From: Anaerolineae bacterium
GTDB lineage: Bacteria; Chloroflexota; Anaerolineae; 4572-78; J111
Direction of reading: 5' to 3'
NCBI GenBank assembly: GCA_020433785.1
Contig: JAGRCC010000242.1
Span: 1 to 6,678 of the forward strand
DNA length: 6,678 bases
The position numbers and the translations under genes were made by a program. This document shows, piece after piece, positions 1 to 5,454 of this stretch. The notes beneath the pieces were generated by a model, which was not told the DNA's origin, ran no database searches, and saw only the letters and a list, made by a program, of their open reading frames with translations. The number at the start of each line of letters is the position of its first letter. Position 1 is the stretch's first letter.

Positions 1-125
1 TCGCTTTGGGTGAAAAAATATTTGTAATGATCGTGCAGCAGCGAACTTTGCGATCCCTCTCGTAGGGTCGTATCGATAATTTCCAGCGGGCGAGGCTGGT
101 AGTATTTAAATTGAAATGGTGACAT
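1..125 (-). CDS. HMGL-like (pyruvate carboxyltransferase) domain enzyme, N-terminal fragment
   Basis: Only the first 41 codons are inside the window; the gene continues past the left edge. Translating the minus strand from the ATG at 125-123 gives a protein beginning MSPFQFKYYQPRPLEIID, followed at once by TTLREGSQSSLLHDHY. The DTTLREG-x-Q sequence (residues 18-26) is the signature of the first strand of the HMGL-like TIM barrel. That superfamily includes 2-isopropylmalate, homocitrate and citramalate synthases and HMG-CoA lyase; in it the Asp binds the divalent metal and the Arg is catalytic. The usual Glu of REGEQ is Ser here, and the following residues (SSLLHDHY) differ from the classical SPG stretch, so the substrate cannot be named. 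The ATG shares one base with the smpB stop (TAATG), and an AAAGGGG Shine-Dalgarno (plus-strand 134-140) sits 8 nt upstream, so the gene is probably translationally coupled to smpB. Family is well supported; exact function is not. Confidence 0.8.
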   Translation of the reverse strand, partial: MSPFQFKYYQPRPLEIIDTTLREGSQSSLLHDHYKYFFTQS

Positions 126-598
126 TATTCCATCCCCTTTGTCCGTCGCCCTAACGCCCGCTCAATCTGCCGTTGATCTTGTCGTTCGCGCAGGGTTTGG
201 CGTTTGTCGTAAGATTTTTTTCCGCGTGCCAGACCCAGTTCCAGTTTAGCCCGGCTGTTCTTAATATAAATTTTTAAGGGGACCAACGTCAACCCCTTCT
301 CCTGTAACTTACCGATCAACCGATTGATTTCCCGCCGGTGGAGCAGCAGCTTGCGCTCGCGGCGCGGTTCGTGATTTTGGTAGCTGGCCTGTTGGTAGGG
401 CGAGATATGGGCATTGAGCAGCCACAACTCGTCGCCTTTGAAGACAGCATAGCTATCCCGCAAATTGACCTGTCCGGCCCGCACCGATTTAATTTCACTC
501 CCCGTTAAAACAATACCCGCCTCGAAACTATCTTCAATTAGATAATCGTGGCGGGCTTTGCGGTTGGTGGCAACAACTTTGATAAATTCTTTACTCAC
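125..598 (-). CDS. smpB: SsrA-binding protein SmpB
   Basis: SmpB binds tmRNA (SsrA) and delivers it to ribosomes stalled on mRNAs without a stop codon, so the nascent chain is tagged for proteolysis and the ribosome is released; it acts in the cytoplasm. The 157-aa length is standard. Family hallmarks are the N-terminal NRKARHDY-IED stretch (residues 12-23), the GIVLTGSEIKS segment (28-38), and LLNAHISPY (60-68). The basic C-terminal tail, KKSYDKR and onward from about residue 127, folds into the decoding centre. The start is GTG at 598-596: it matches the family N-terminus and is preceded by GAAAGGG, which overlaps the TGA of the upstream peptidase gene. The gap to that gene is 8 nt, and the stop overlaps the next ATG by 1 nt. 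No regulator of its own is visible; it is probably transcribed from the promoter upstream of the peptidases. The partner tmRNA gene (ssrA) is not in this window. Confidence 0.97.
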   Translation of the reverse strand: MSKEFIKVVATNRKARHDYLIEDSFEAGIVLTGSEIKSVRAGQVNLRDSYAVFKGDELWLLNAHISPYQQASYQNHEPRRERKLLLHRREINRLIGKLQEKGLTLVPLKIYIKNSRAKLELGLARGKKSYDKRQTLRERQDQRQIERALGRRTKGME

Positions 599-606
599 TT
601 ACCCTT

Positions 607-1875
607 TCACCCATCACTCAAAACTTCAATAGCTTTGTCAAGCTGCGGATCACGCTCTTGCTCGATGTCCTCAATGGTCATCTCGACCTCGATATCGGGC
701 GCGATGCCTTCGCCGTGTATTTGGCGTTTGGCCGGCGTCAACCACTCGGCGATGGTCACCCGCAGTTCCGAGCCGTCGGCCAGACCGTGCGGTAGTTGCA
801 CCGATCCTTTGCCGAAGGTCTGCTCGCCGACAATCGTGGCCCGCTTCAGATCCTGCATCGCTCCGGCTACAATTTCGCTGGCGCTGGCGCTGCCGCCGTT
901 AACCAGAACCACTAGCGGCATATCACCGGTCACATTATAGCCACTTTTAGCCTCAAAAACTTTCTCCTCGCCGCCCTTTAATCGCTCGACGACCACGGTC
1001 CCATCTTCTACAAATAAACTGCTGACATTGACCGCTTCCGATAAAAGCCCGCCGGGATTGCTGCGCAAATCAAACACAAGCGACTCCGCGCCCTCATCCT
1101 GCAAATCTTCAATGGCCTCGATCAGCTTATCCGCCGCGCCGCTGCTAAATTGAGTCAACCGGACATAACCAATTTTGGACTCCAGCAGCTTAGACTCAAC
1201 CACTTCCAATTCAATTTTGGCCCGAACAATAGATACGTCGAACGGCTTTAACTCGCCTTCCCGAAAAACGGTCAGCACCACGGTGGAATTAGCCGGCCCG
1301 CGAATCATCAAAACCGCTTCTTGCAAACTTAGCCCATCGACCGACTCGCCATCGACCTCCAAAATAATATCATCCGGCCGCAGACCGGCTTCAAAGGCGG
1401 GCCGGCCTGGCATCGGATCGGCGACAATCAGCCGGCCGGCTTCATCCATGCGAATGGTCGCGCCGATGCCTTCAAAGCTGCCCTGCATATTCTCGCTCAT
1501 TATGGCCGCCCGAACCGGGTCGATGAACGAGGTATGCTGATCGCCAAACGAAGCCACCATCCCCCGAATCGCGCCGTAAACCCGTTCGTTGTCGGCGGGG
1601 ATGTCGCCGTAAAATTCTTCATTAAGGAACTGCCAGGCTTCCCAAAAGGTAACAAATTCGGGCGGGATATCGTTCGAGTCAAACTGAGCATACGATATCT
1701 TTTGGCCGTTGGAAGTAAAAAACGGCAGGGCTGTGGTCAAAGTTGACGGCGCGTGCGGCGACGTAAAAAAGTTAGCATACACAACCATGCCACCGACAAA
1801 TGAACCCAGGGCCACCAGGCCAACCGCGGCTACGATCAAACCCACCTTCAACCACTGCTTCGTTTTAGAACTCAT
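607..1875 (-). CDS. S41 family C-terminal processing peptidase (CtpA-like), downstream paralogue
   Basis: This is a 422-aa membrane-anchored serine protease of the CtpA/CtpB/Prc (S41) family, which cleaves near the C-termini of extracytoplasmic proteins. A short basic N-terminus precedes one hydrophobic helix (residues about 9-36), an uncleaved anchor or signal peptide. A PDZ domain covers about 132-215, including the GSFEGIGA entry and GLRPDDIILEVDG. The protease core follows: VFDLRSNPGG (268-276), GGSASASEI with the catalytic Ser331, and TFGKGSVQ with catalytic Lys356. Ser to Lys spacing is 25 residues, as in E. coli Prc, and Gln360 lies four residues after the Lys as in the CtpB Ser-Lys-Gln triad. 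The protein is therefore predicted active. The C-terminal RDPQLDKAIEVL is typical of the family. The ATG at 1875 has a GGAG Shine-Dalgarno 6 nt upstream that overlaps the TAG of the first peptidase. It differs from its neighbour by a longer linker (about 37-75) between anchor and core. Substrate unknown. Confidence 0.95.
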   Translation of the reverse strand: MSSKTKQWLKVGLIVAAVGLVALGSFVGGMVVYANFFTSPHAPSTLTTALPFFTSNGQKISYAQFDSNDIPPEFVTFWEAWQFLNEEFYGDIPADNERVYGAIRGMVASFGDQHTSFIDPVRAAIMSENMQGSFEGIGATIRMDEAGRLIVADPMPGRPAFEAGLRPDDIILEVDGESVDGLSLQEAVLMIRGPANSTVVLTVFREGELKPFDVSIVRAKIELEVVESKLLESKIGYVRLTQFSSGAADKLIEAIEDLQDEGAESLVFDLRSNPGGLLSEAVNVSSLFVEDGTVVVERLKGGEEKVFEAKSGYNVTGDMPLVVLVNGGSASASEIVAGAMQDLKRATIVGEQTFGKGSVQLPHGLADGSELRVTIAEWLTPAKRQIHGEGIAPDIEVEMTIEDIEQERDPQLDKAIEVLSDG

Positions 1876-1884
1876 CCGGCGCTC

Positions 1885-3096
1885 CTACTTTTTACTACTT
1901 TTCTTAGCATACTCCTCGTTTTGTAGAAAAGATATCGCTCGTTCCAACTGCGGGTCGCGGCCCGTTTGGTGATCTTCTTCCGAAAACAACACTTCGACAT
2001 CGGGCTTCAGGCCAACCCCATCGATCAGGTTGCCGTTAGGCGTAAACCATTTCGCCACCGTCACATGCAGTCGCGACTTGTCCGATAGTTCATAAATCAA
2101 TTGCACGCTGCCCTTGCCAAACGTTTTCTCGCCGATAAGCGTCGCCCGGCCATAATCTTGCAGCGCCCCGGCGACAATCTCGCTGGCGCTGGCGGTGCCA
2201 CCGTCCACTAAGACTACCAGCGGCTGATCCAGCAATTGGCCTCCGCCGCGCACATCATAAACTCGCTGCCCCTCATTTTGGCGATCTTCTTTTAAAACGA
2301 TACCATCACGCAGAAATTCACTGGCGACATTGATGGCCGTGTCTAGCAGCCCACCGCCGTTGCGCCGCAGATCGAATACAAATGTTTTAGCGCCCTGCGC
2401 TAACAGATCATCCAACGCCTGGCTCAGTTCGTCGCCGGATCGCTCGGTAAAAGAGGTCATCTGGATATAGCCTATAGCCGGATCTTCCTCCAGAGTACGC
2501 CAGGTTACGCTGGGGGTTTGAATGATGGCCCGAACCACCGTCAGCTTGACCGGCTCGACTTCACCCTCGCGCTCAACCGTCAAAATCACTTCCGATCCGA
2601 CCTCGCCCCGGATTAAAGCGACAATCTCATCGGTGGTCATTTCCGGCGTAATTTTCGTATCGTCGATGCCAATCAGCACATCATCGGTTTGCAGCCCGGC
2701 TTGTTCGGCCGCTTGATCGCGCATCGGCTCCAAGATGACCCGGCCGGCTTCGTCGCGCCGCACAAAAGCACCGATACCGCCGAACTGCCCTTCCAAACTG
2801 GCCTTCTCTTGAGCCGCCGGTTCGGGTTCCAGAAAAATCGTGTACGGATCGTCCAGCACCGACAACGAACCTTTGATAGCCCCGTACGTCACGTTCGATT
2901 CATCGGGAACTCCGCCATAGAACTGCTCCTCAACCCGATTCCAAACCTCCCAATAAAGGCCAATATCCTGACTGGCCGCGTCAGTCGGCTGGTCTTTGAC
3001 AACATAATCACGGAGAAAGTACCCGGCCCCGATGCCGATCGCAAAAATAACAAGCGCCAAAAGAGAGATAGAGATAATCTTGACCAATAATTTCAT
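1885..3096 (-). CDS. S41 family C-terminal processing peptidase (CtpA-like), upstream paralogue
   Basis: This is the first gene of the minus-strand operon, 403 aa from the chosen start. A hydrophobic anchor occupies about residues 4-28. A PDZ domain runs about 101-190 (GQFGGIGAFV; AGLQTDDVLIGID). The catalytic core has FDLRRNGGG (241-249), GGTASASEI with nucleophile Ser303, and EKTFGKGSVQ with Lys328 and Gln332. All three catalytic positions and the 25-residue Ser-Lys spacing are present, so it should be active. It is paralogous to the next gene, and both end in RDPQL plus a short amphipathic stretch; this one has an extra Lys/Ser-rich tail (AKKSSKK). The reading frame stays open to a GTG at 3147, but I place the start at ATG 3096. 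A likely promoter -10 lies at 3138-3143, so the transcript would begin near 3131, inside that extension; the hydrophobic anchor follows this Met directly; and CAGG lies about 8 nt upstream. The gap to the next gene is 9 nt. Confidence 0.94.
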   Translation of the reverse strand: MKLLVKIISISLLALVIFAIGIGAGYFLRDYVVKDQPTDAASQDIGLYWEVWNRVEEQFYGGVPDESNVTYGAIKGSLSVLDDPYTIFLEPEPAAQEKASLEGQFGGIGAFVRRDEAGRVILEPMRDQAAEQAGLQTDDVLIGIDDTKITPEMTTDEIVALIRGEVGSEVILTVEREGEVEPVKLTVVRAIIQTPSVTWRTLEEDPAIGYIQMTSFTERSGDELSQALDDLLAQGAKTFVFDLRRNGGGLLDTAINVASEFLRDGIVLKEDRQNEGQRVYDVRGGGQLLDQPLVVLVDGGTASASEIVAGALQDYGRATLIGEKTFGKGSVQLIYELSDKSRLHVTVAKWFTPNGNLIDGVGLKPDVEVLFSEEDHQTGRDPQLERAISFLQNEEYAKKSSKK

Positions 3097-3137
3097 AGAT
3101 GCAACCTGAGCGCGTTCATAGTCGATACAAGAATCAA

Positions 3138-3166
3138 ATTGTAGCACGGTTAAGGAGGTGGAGCAA
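3138..3166 (-). promoter_or_regulatory. Sigma70-like promoter with extended -10 for the peptidase-smpB operon
   Basis: On the minus strand the sequence reads TTGCTC (3166-3161), a 17-nt spacer, then TGC-TACAAT (TACAAT at 3143-3138). The TGC before the hexamer makes an extended -10, which can compensate for the weak -35 (3 of 6 matches). Transcription would start near 3131, giving a leader of about 35 nt before ATG 3096. It is the only good promoter candidate seen ahead of the four tightly packed minus-strand genes. Prediction from sequence only. Confidence 0.55.
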
Positions 3167-3182
3167 ACAAAATTGAAACTGT

Positions 3183-3205
3183 CTCAAATTATTGGCCGAT
3201 TTGAG
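3183..3205. promoter_or_regulatory. Perfect 7-bp inverted repeat, candidate operator
   Basis: CTCAAAT (3183-3189) and ATTTGAG (3199-3205) are exact reverse complements separated by 9 nt (centre-to-centre 16 nt). Such half-site spacing would suit a dimeric helix-turn-helix regulator. The repeat covers the proposed plus-strand -35 (3192-3197) and lies about 20 bp upstream of the minus-strand -35, so a bound protein could affect either divergent transcript. No regulator gene is present in the window and the repeat could be fortuitous. Confidence 0.35.
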
Positions 3206-3221
3206 GCGTCCAGAGTACAAT
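3192..3221 (+). promoter_or_regulatory. Candidate sigma70-like promoter for the P-loop NTPase gene
   Basis: TTGGCC (3192-3197), an 18-nt spacer and TACAAT (3216-3221) form a plausible promoter, with 3 of 6 matches at -35 and 5 of 6 at -10. The predicted start site is about 3228, which coincides with an in-frame GTG. This raises the possibility of a leaderless mRNA. Prediction only. Confidence 0.4.
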
Positions 3222-3227
3222 GCAAAA

Positions 3228-4040
3228 GTGACAATCTTATCAGATAACCTTAGTTTAATACCTGCTCAAAATGAGATTGCCTCGCCGTTTATTCGATTAC
3301 GAGACCTGCCGCTGGTCATTTTGGTGGGGTTGACCGGCGTCGGCAAATCGACCGTGACCGACCACCTGCGAGAGCAGGTTCACTTTACGCTGCTGCCCAA
3401 TCGCCGCCAAGTCACCGATGAGGTTATCATTGCCGTGTTACAGAAAGAAGCGGGGCAACCTGTCCAAACCGTGACCGATCGCCTTCAGCGGTTGGAATAT
3501 ACCGCCCGTTACCGGAACAAATATCCGGGCGGCATGGCCCACGCTCTAAGCCGTCTGGCTGTCGATCTCAATAAATTACCCCCGCCGATTTTCTTCGACG
3601 GACTGCGCGGCGTTGACGAGGTCCGCTATGCGGTTCATTATTTTCCCCAAGCCCGTTTTATCGTACTCGATGCCTCGGATAGTGTTCGCCTTAGCCGCTT
3701 GTTAAATCGCGGCGATGATTTCGATCAGGTTAAGCTCGACCCGGTGGCCGGCCAAAACACCTTATCGGCGCTGCAAACCATCCCTCAGATTGACACTGTT
3801 TTTACCGCCGCCGACCTTCAAAAAATCAGCCAAACGACCGCCCATCTTCCCGTTGACGAAGTCCTCAAAAAAACAGCGATCATCATCAAAGAACGCCAAA
3901 ATTACGACTCCCAAACCGCTCGCGACTACTTGACCCATCAACTGTCCCCCGACCGAGTCTTGGTCGTCGACACCGCACAGATTACGCCAGATCGAATAGC
4001 AAAATATATTAAACAGTGGTTGGTCGCCGACTTACTCTAA
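3228..4040 (+). CDS. P-loop NTPase / small-molecule-kinase-like protein of unknown function
   Basis: This protein has a clear Walker A motif, GLTGVGKST (residues 34-42 from GTG 3228), after the hydrophobic strand LPLVILV, so it should bind ATP or GTP. A second hydrophobic strand ending in FFDGLRG (122-128) could be the Walker B or a substrate-Asp strand. A strand FIVLDAS (144-150) is followed by an Arg-rich RLSRLLNRGDDF (154-165), placed like the LID of nucleoside or nucleotide kinases. The second half is helical and charged, with no motif I recognise. The overall layout suggests a P-loop kinase (adenylate/dephospho-CoA kinase-like fold), but the substrate is unknown. The start is uncertain: no ATG precedes the Walker A. 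Options are TTG 3192 (282 aa) and GTG 3228 (270 aa), and neither has a Shine-Dalgarno. I prefer GTG because it falls at the predicted transcription start of a promoter that overlaps the TTG. It is divergent from the peptidase operon, and a 105-nt gap separates it from the next gene. Confidence 0.8.
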   Translation: MTILSDNLSLIPAQNEIASPFIRLRDLPLVILVGLTGVGKSTVTDHLREQVHFTLLPNRRQVTDEVIIAVLQKEAGQPVQTVTDRLQRLEYTARYRNKYPGGMAHALSRLAVDLNKLPPPIFFDGLRGVDEVRYAVHYFPQARFIVLDASDSVRLSRLLNRGDDFDQVKLDPVAGQNTLSALQTIPQIDTVFTAADLQKISQTTAHLPVDEVLKKTAIIIKERQNYDSQTARDYLTHQLSPDRVLVVDTAQITPDRIAKYIKQWLVADLL

Positions 4041-4064
4041 ATCCTATAAATTTTGTAAATCCTG
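4038..4064. repeat. Three copies of a 9-nt AT-rich tandem repeat
   Basis: TAAATCCTA, TAAATTTTG and TAAATCCTG follow each other without gaps, with TAAAT at 4038, 4047 and 4056. The first copy includes the TAA stop of the P-loop gene. The outer copies share TAAATCCT exactly; the middle one is degenerate. No hairpin with a T-run, hence no intrinsic terminator, is seen in this gap. Confidence 0.55.
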
Positions 4065-4071
4065 TCTGTAG

Positions 4072-4101
4072 TTGCCCTCAAAATGGCCTAAGCCCTATAT
4101 T
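4072..4101 (+). promoter_or_regulatory. Candidate sigma70-like promoter for the enolase-superfamily gene
   Basis: TTGCCC (4072-4077; 4 of 6 matches to TTGACA), an 18-nt spacer and TATATT (4096-4101; 5 of 6 to TATAAT) lie in the 105-nt gap. Transcription would start near 4108, leaving a leader of about 38 nt that holds the AAGGA Shine-Dalgarno at 4132-4136. Sequence match only. Confidence 0.45.
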
Positions 4102-4145
4102 TAGCCAGTCATGTAAAAAGCCCACGCGGTTAAGGATCCACGACT

Positions 4146-5246
4146 ATGCCCAACATTGCCGAAATTCATACCTACCCCTTTCATCTACCCATGAAAGGCG
4201 CCCTCAGTTGGGGCAAAGCCAGCCGGCTGGACAAACTTGAACACGTCCTGGTTCGCCTCATCACCGACACCGGCCACATAGGCTGGGCCGAAGCACCGCC
4301 CCGCCCTACCATTTACGGCGAAACCACCGCTTCCATCCAAACGATTATTCAGCAGCATCTAGCCCCTCGCCTTATTGGCCTGCCGATTGACGACGTAGCA
4401 ACGGTCAACCGCGAGATGGACGTCATCGCCAACAACCATACAGCTAAAGGCGCGATAGACATTTGCCTACACGAAGTCATTGCCGCAACCCAAGGCCAAA
4501 CGCTGTTGGAGTATCTCAACCCAACTCAACGCCAGATCAAAGTCTCATATATTTTAGGCATATCGGATGAAGCCACGATGTTGGCCGAAGCCAAAACGGT
4601 TTATGACCAAGGGGTTCGGGTATTGAAGGTCAAGGTGGGGCGAAACTTTGGCGATGACATTCACCGTGTGCGCCGGTTGCAAAGCGAATTCGCCGGCAGC
4701 GGGTTGAGCCTCTACGCCGATGCCAACGAAGGGCTGCTGCCGGAGACAGCGCCTGACCAACTGCGCCAACTGGCCGATCTCGGCCTGTTATATGTCGAGG
4801 AGCCGCTGCCCGTTGAGCTGATCCCGGAGCGCAGCCGGCTCCGCGCCGCCAACCTGCTGCCCATTATTGCCGATGACAGCACCTTTACCCCCCGCGATCT
4901 ACGCCGCGAACTGCGCTTTGACACCTTCGATATTCTCAATATCAAAACGGCTCGGACCGGCTACACTCACTCGCAGCAAATGTTAGAGGCTGCCCGCGAT
5001 CACGGCAAAGGCGTTATGATCGGCTCGCAAGCCAGTTCCGCCCTGGGCACCGTTCGCGCTGCGCTGTTCGCCGGCCTGCCTGGCATCGACCATCCGTCCG
5101 AACTGAGTTTCTTCCTTAAATTAGAGGACGATATCGTCACCCGGTCCATCGACATTGTCGATGGCTACATCGATCTCGCCTCACTCATCGACATCAAAGT
5201 TGACGAAGACCAATTAAAAAAACACAGCTCGCCTATCACAGCGTAA
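4146..5246 (+). CDS. Enolase-superfamily enzyme, mandelate racemase/muconate lactonizing type (dipeptide epimerase or cycloisomerase-like)
   Basis: A 366-aa cytoplasmic metal-dependent enzyme of normal family length. The N-terminal capping domain (about 1-125) includes the substrate-specificity loop region with PPRPTIYGET (51-60). The barrel domain shows MLE-subgroup chemistry: VLKVKVG gives the Lys-x-Lys pair K161/K163, DAN supplies metal ligand D192, VEEP supplies E218, IADDS supplies D243, and LNIK gives the opposite-face base K267. These residues abstract a proton alpha to a carboxylate and stabilise an Mg-bound enediolate. Known MLE-subgroup functions are muconate cycloisomerase, o-succinylbenzoate synthase, N-succinylamino-acid racemase and L-Ala-D/L-Glu epimerase; the sequence alone does not separate them. 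No menaquinone or aromatic-degradation genes are adjacent, but murA lies downstream, so a peptidoglycan-dipeptide role is conceivable though not shown. The third ligand motif is ADD rather than the common ADE. The ATG start has AAGGA 9 nt upstream. Confidence 0.87.
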   Translation: MPNIAEIHTYPFHLPMKGALSWGKASRLDKLEHVLVRLITDTGHIGWAEAPPRPTIYGETTASIQTIIQQHLAPRLIGLPIDDVATVNREMDVIANNHTAKGAIDICLHEVIAATQGQTLLEYLNPTQRQIKVSYILGISDEATMLAEAKTVYDQGVRVLKVKVGRNFGDDIHRVRRLQSEFAGSGLSLYADANEGLLPETAPDQLRQLADLGLLYVEEPLPVELIPERSRLRAANLLPIIADDSTFTPRDLRRELRFDTFDILNIKTARTGYTHSQQMLEAARDHGKGVMIGSQASSALGTVRAALFAGLPGIDHPSELSFFLKLEDDIVTRSIDIVDGYIDLASLIDIKVDEDQLKKHSSPITA

Positions 5247-5270
5247 CCCGATTTTGCCCGTTATGGCCTA

Positions 5271-5368
5271 AGATTGGGCCAGTTTTCACTATTTGATCGA
5301 GAAATCGGCTCAAATAGACCATCTACTTTGGTAGTAATACGACCTCGGTCAGGAAACTGGCCCAATCT
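5271..5368 (+). repeat. 98-bp element bounded by a perfect 15-bp inverted repeat, with internal hairpins
   Basis: AGATTGGGCCAGTTT (5271-5285) is the exact reverse complement of AAACTGGCCCAATCT (5354-5368); a G-T wobble and one C-G pair extend it inward to 17 pairs. Inside, CTATTTGATCGA (5289-5300) pairs with TCGGCTCAAATAG (5305-5317) through a 12-pair stem, which has one bulged C (5309), one wobble and a GAAA loop (5301-5304). A CTAC-TTTG-GTAG hairpin (5323-5334) and a small GAC-CTCG-GTC hairpin (5341-5350) follow. Together they make a cloverleaf-like fold when transcribed from the plus strand. It could be a structured RNA or a small non-autonomous mobile element with terminal inverted repeats. 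TA occurs at both ends (5269-5270 and 5368-5369), but the boundaries do not match perfectly. It lies upstream of the promoter proposed for the next gene, so it is not obviously that gene's leader. The inverted repeat is certain; its role is not. Confidence 0.85.
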
Positions 5369-5407
5369 ATTATTAAAATGAGAATTACGGATCAACTCAC
5401 CACGATG

Positions 5408-5436
5408 TTGACGACCCTCACGAGCGAGCGTAAAAT
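5408..5436 (+). promoter_or_regulatory. Sigma70-like promoter for the SAM hydrolase gene
   Basis: TTGACG (5408-5413), a 17-nt spacer and TAAAAT (5431-5436) match the consensus at 5 of 6 positions in each hexamer with ideal spacing. Transcription would start near 5443, giving a very short leader (about 12 nt) that just contains the GGAGG ribosome-binding site. Confidence 0.6.
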
Positions 5437-5444
5437 AGCGCGTT

Positions 5445-5449
5445 GGAGG
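5445..5449 (+). promoter_or_regulatory. Shine-Dalgarno site that sets the start at ATG 5455
   Basis: GGAGG lies 5 nt before ATG 5455. It falls inside the codons of the alternative start TTG 5443 (TTG-GAG-GTA), so the longer version would translate its own ribosome-binding site and is unlikely. Confidence 0.8.
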
Positions 5450-5454
5450 TATCT

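Noticed and set aside
548..940. 130-codon open frame on the plus strand across the smpB/peptidase junction
   Set aside because: Low-complexity Ser-rich shadow of two clearly identified minus-strand genes.
2689..3090. 133-codon open frame on the plus strand within the first peptidase gene
   Set aside because: It is antisense to a well-supported S41 peptidase and has no recognisable domain, so it is a shadow frame.
3097..3147. Upstream GTG 3147 as start of the first S41 peptidase (17 extra residues)
   Set aside because: The predicted promoter -10 lies inside this stretch, no Shine-Dalgarno precedes the GTG, and the extension places a polar segment before the membrane anchor.
3152..3247. Perfect AAGGAGGTG on the plus strand and a 24-codon frame from TTG 3173
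   Set aside because: No start codon lies at usable spacing, the peptide (LKLSQIIGRF...) resembles nothing, and the motif sits in the spacer of the opposite promoter, so it is probably coincidence.
5271..5368. The 98-bp inverted repeat as a simple Rho-independent terminator
   Set aside because: The arms are separated by 68 nt and no T-run follows the right arm on the plus strand.
5443..5454. TTG 5443 as start of the SAM hydrolase
   Set aside because: Its first codons are the GGAGG ribosome-binding site for ATG 5455, and the family N-terminus aligns with the ATG.
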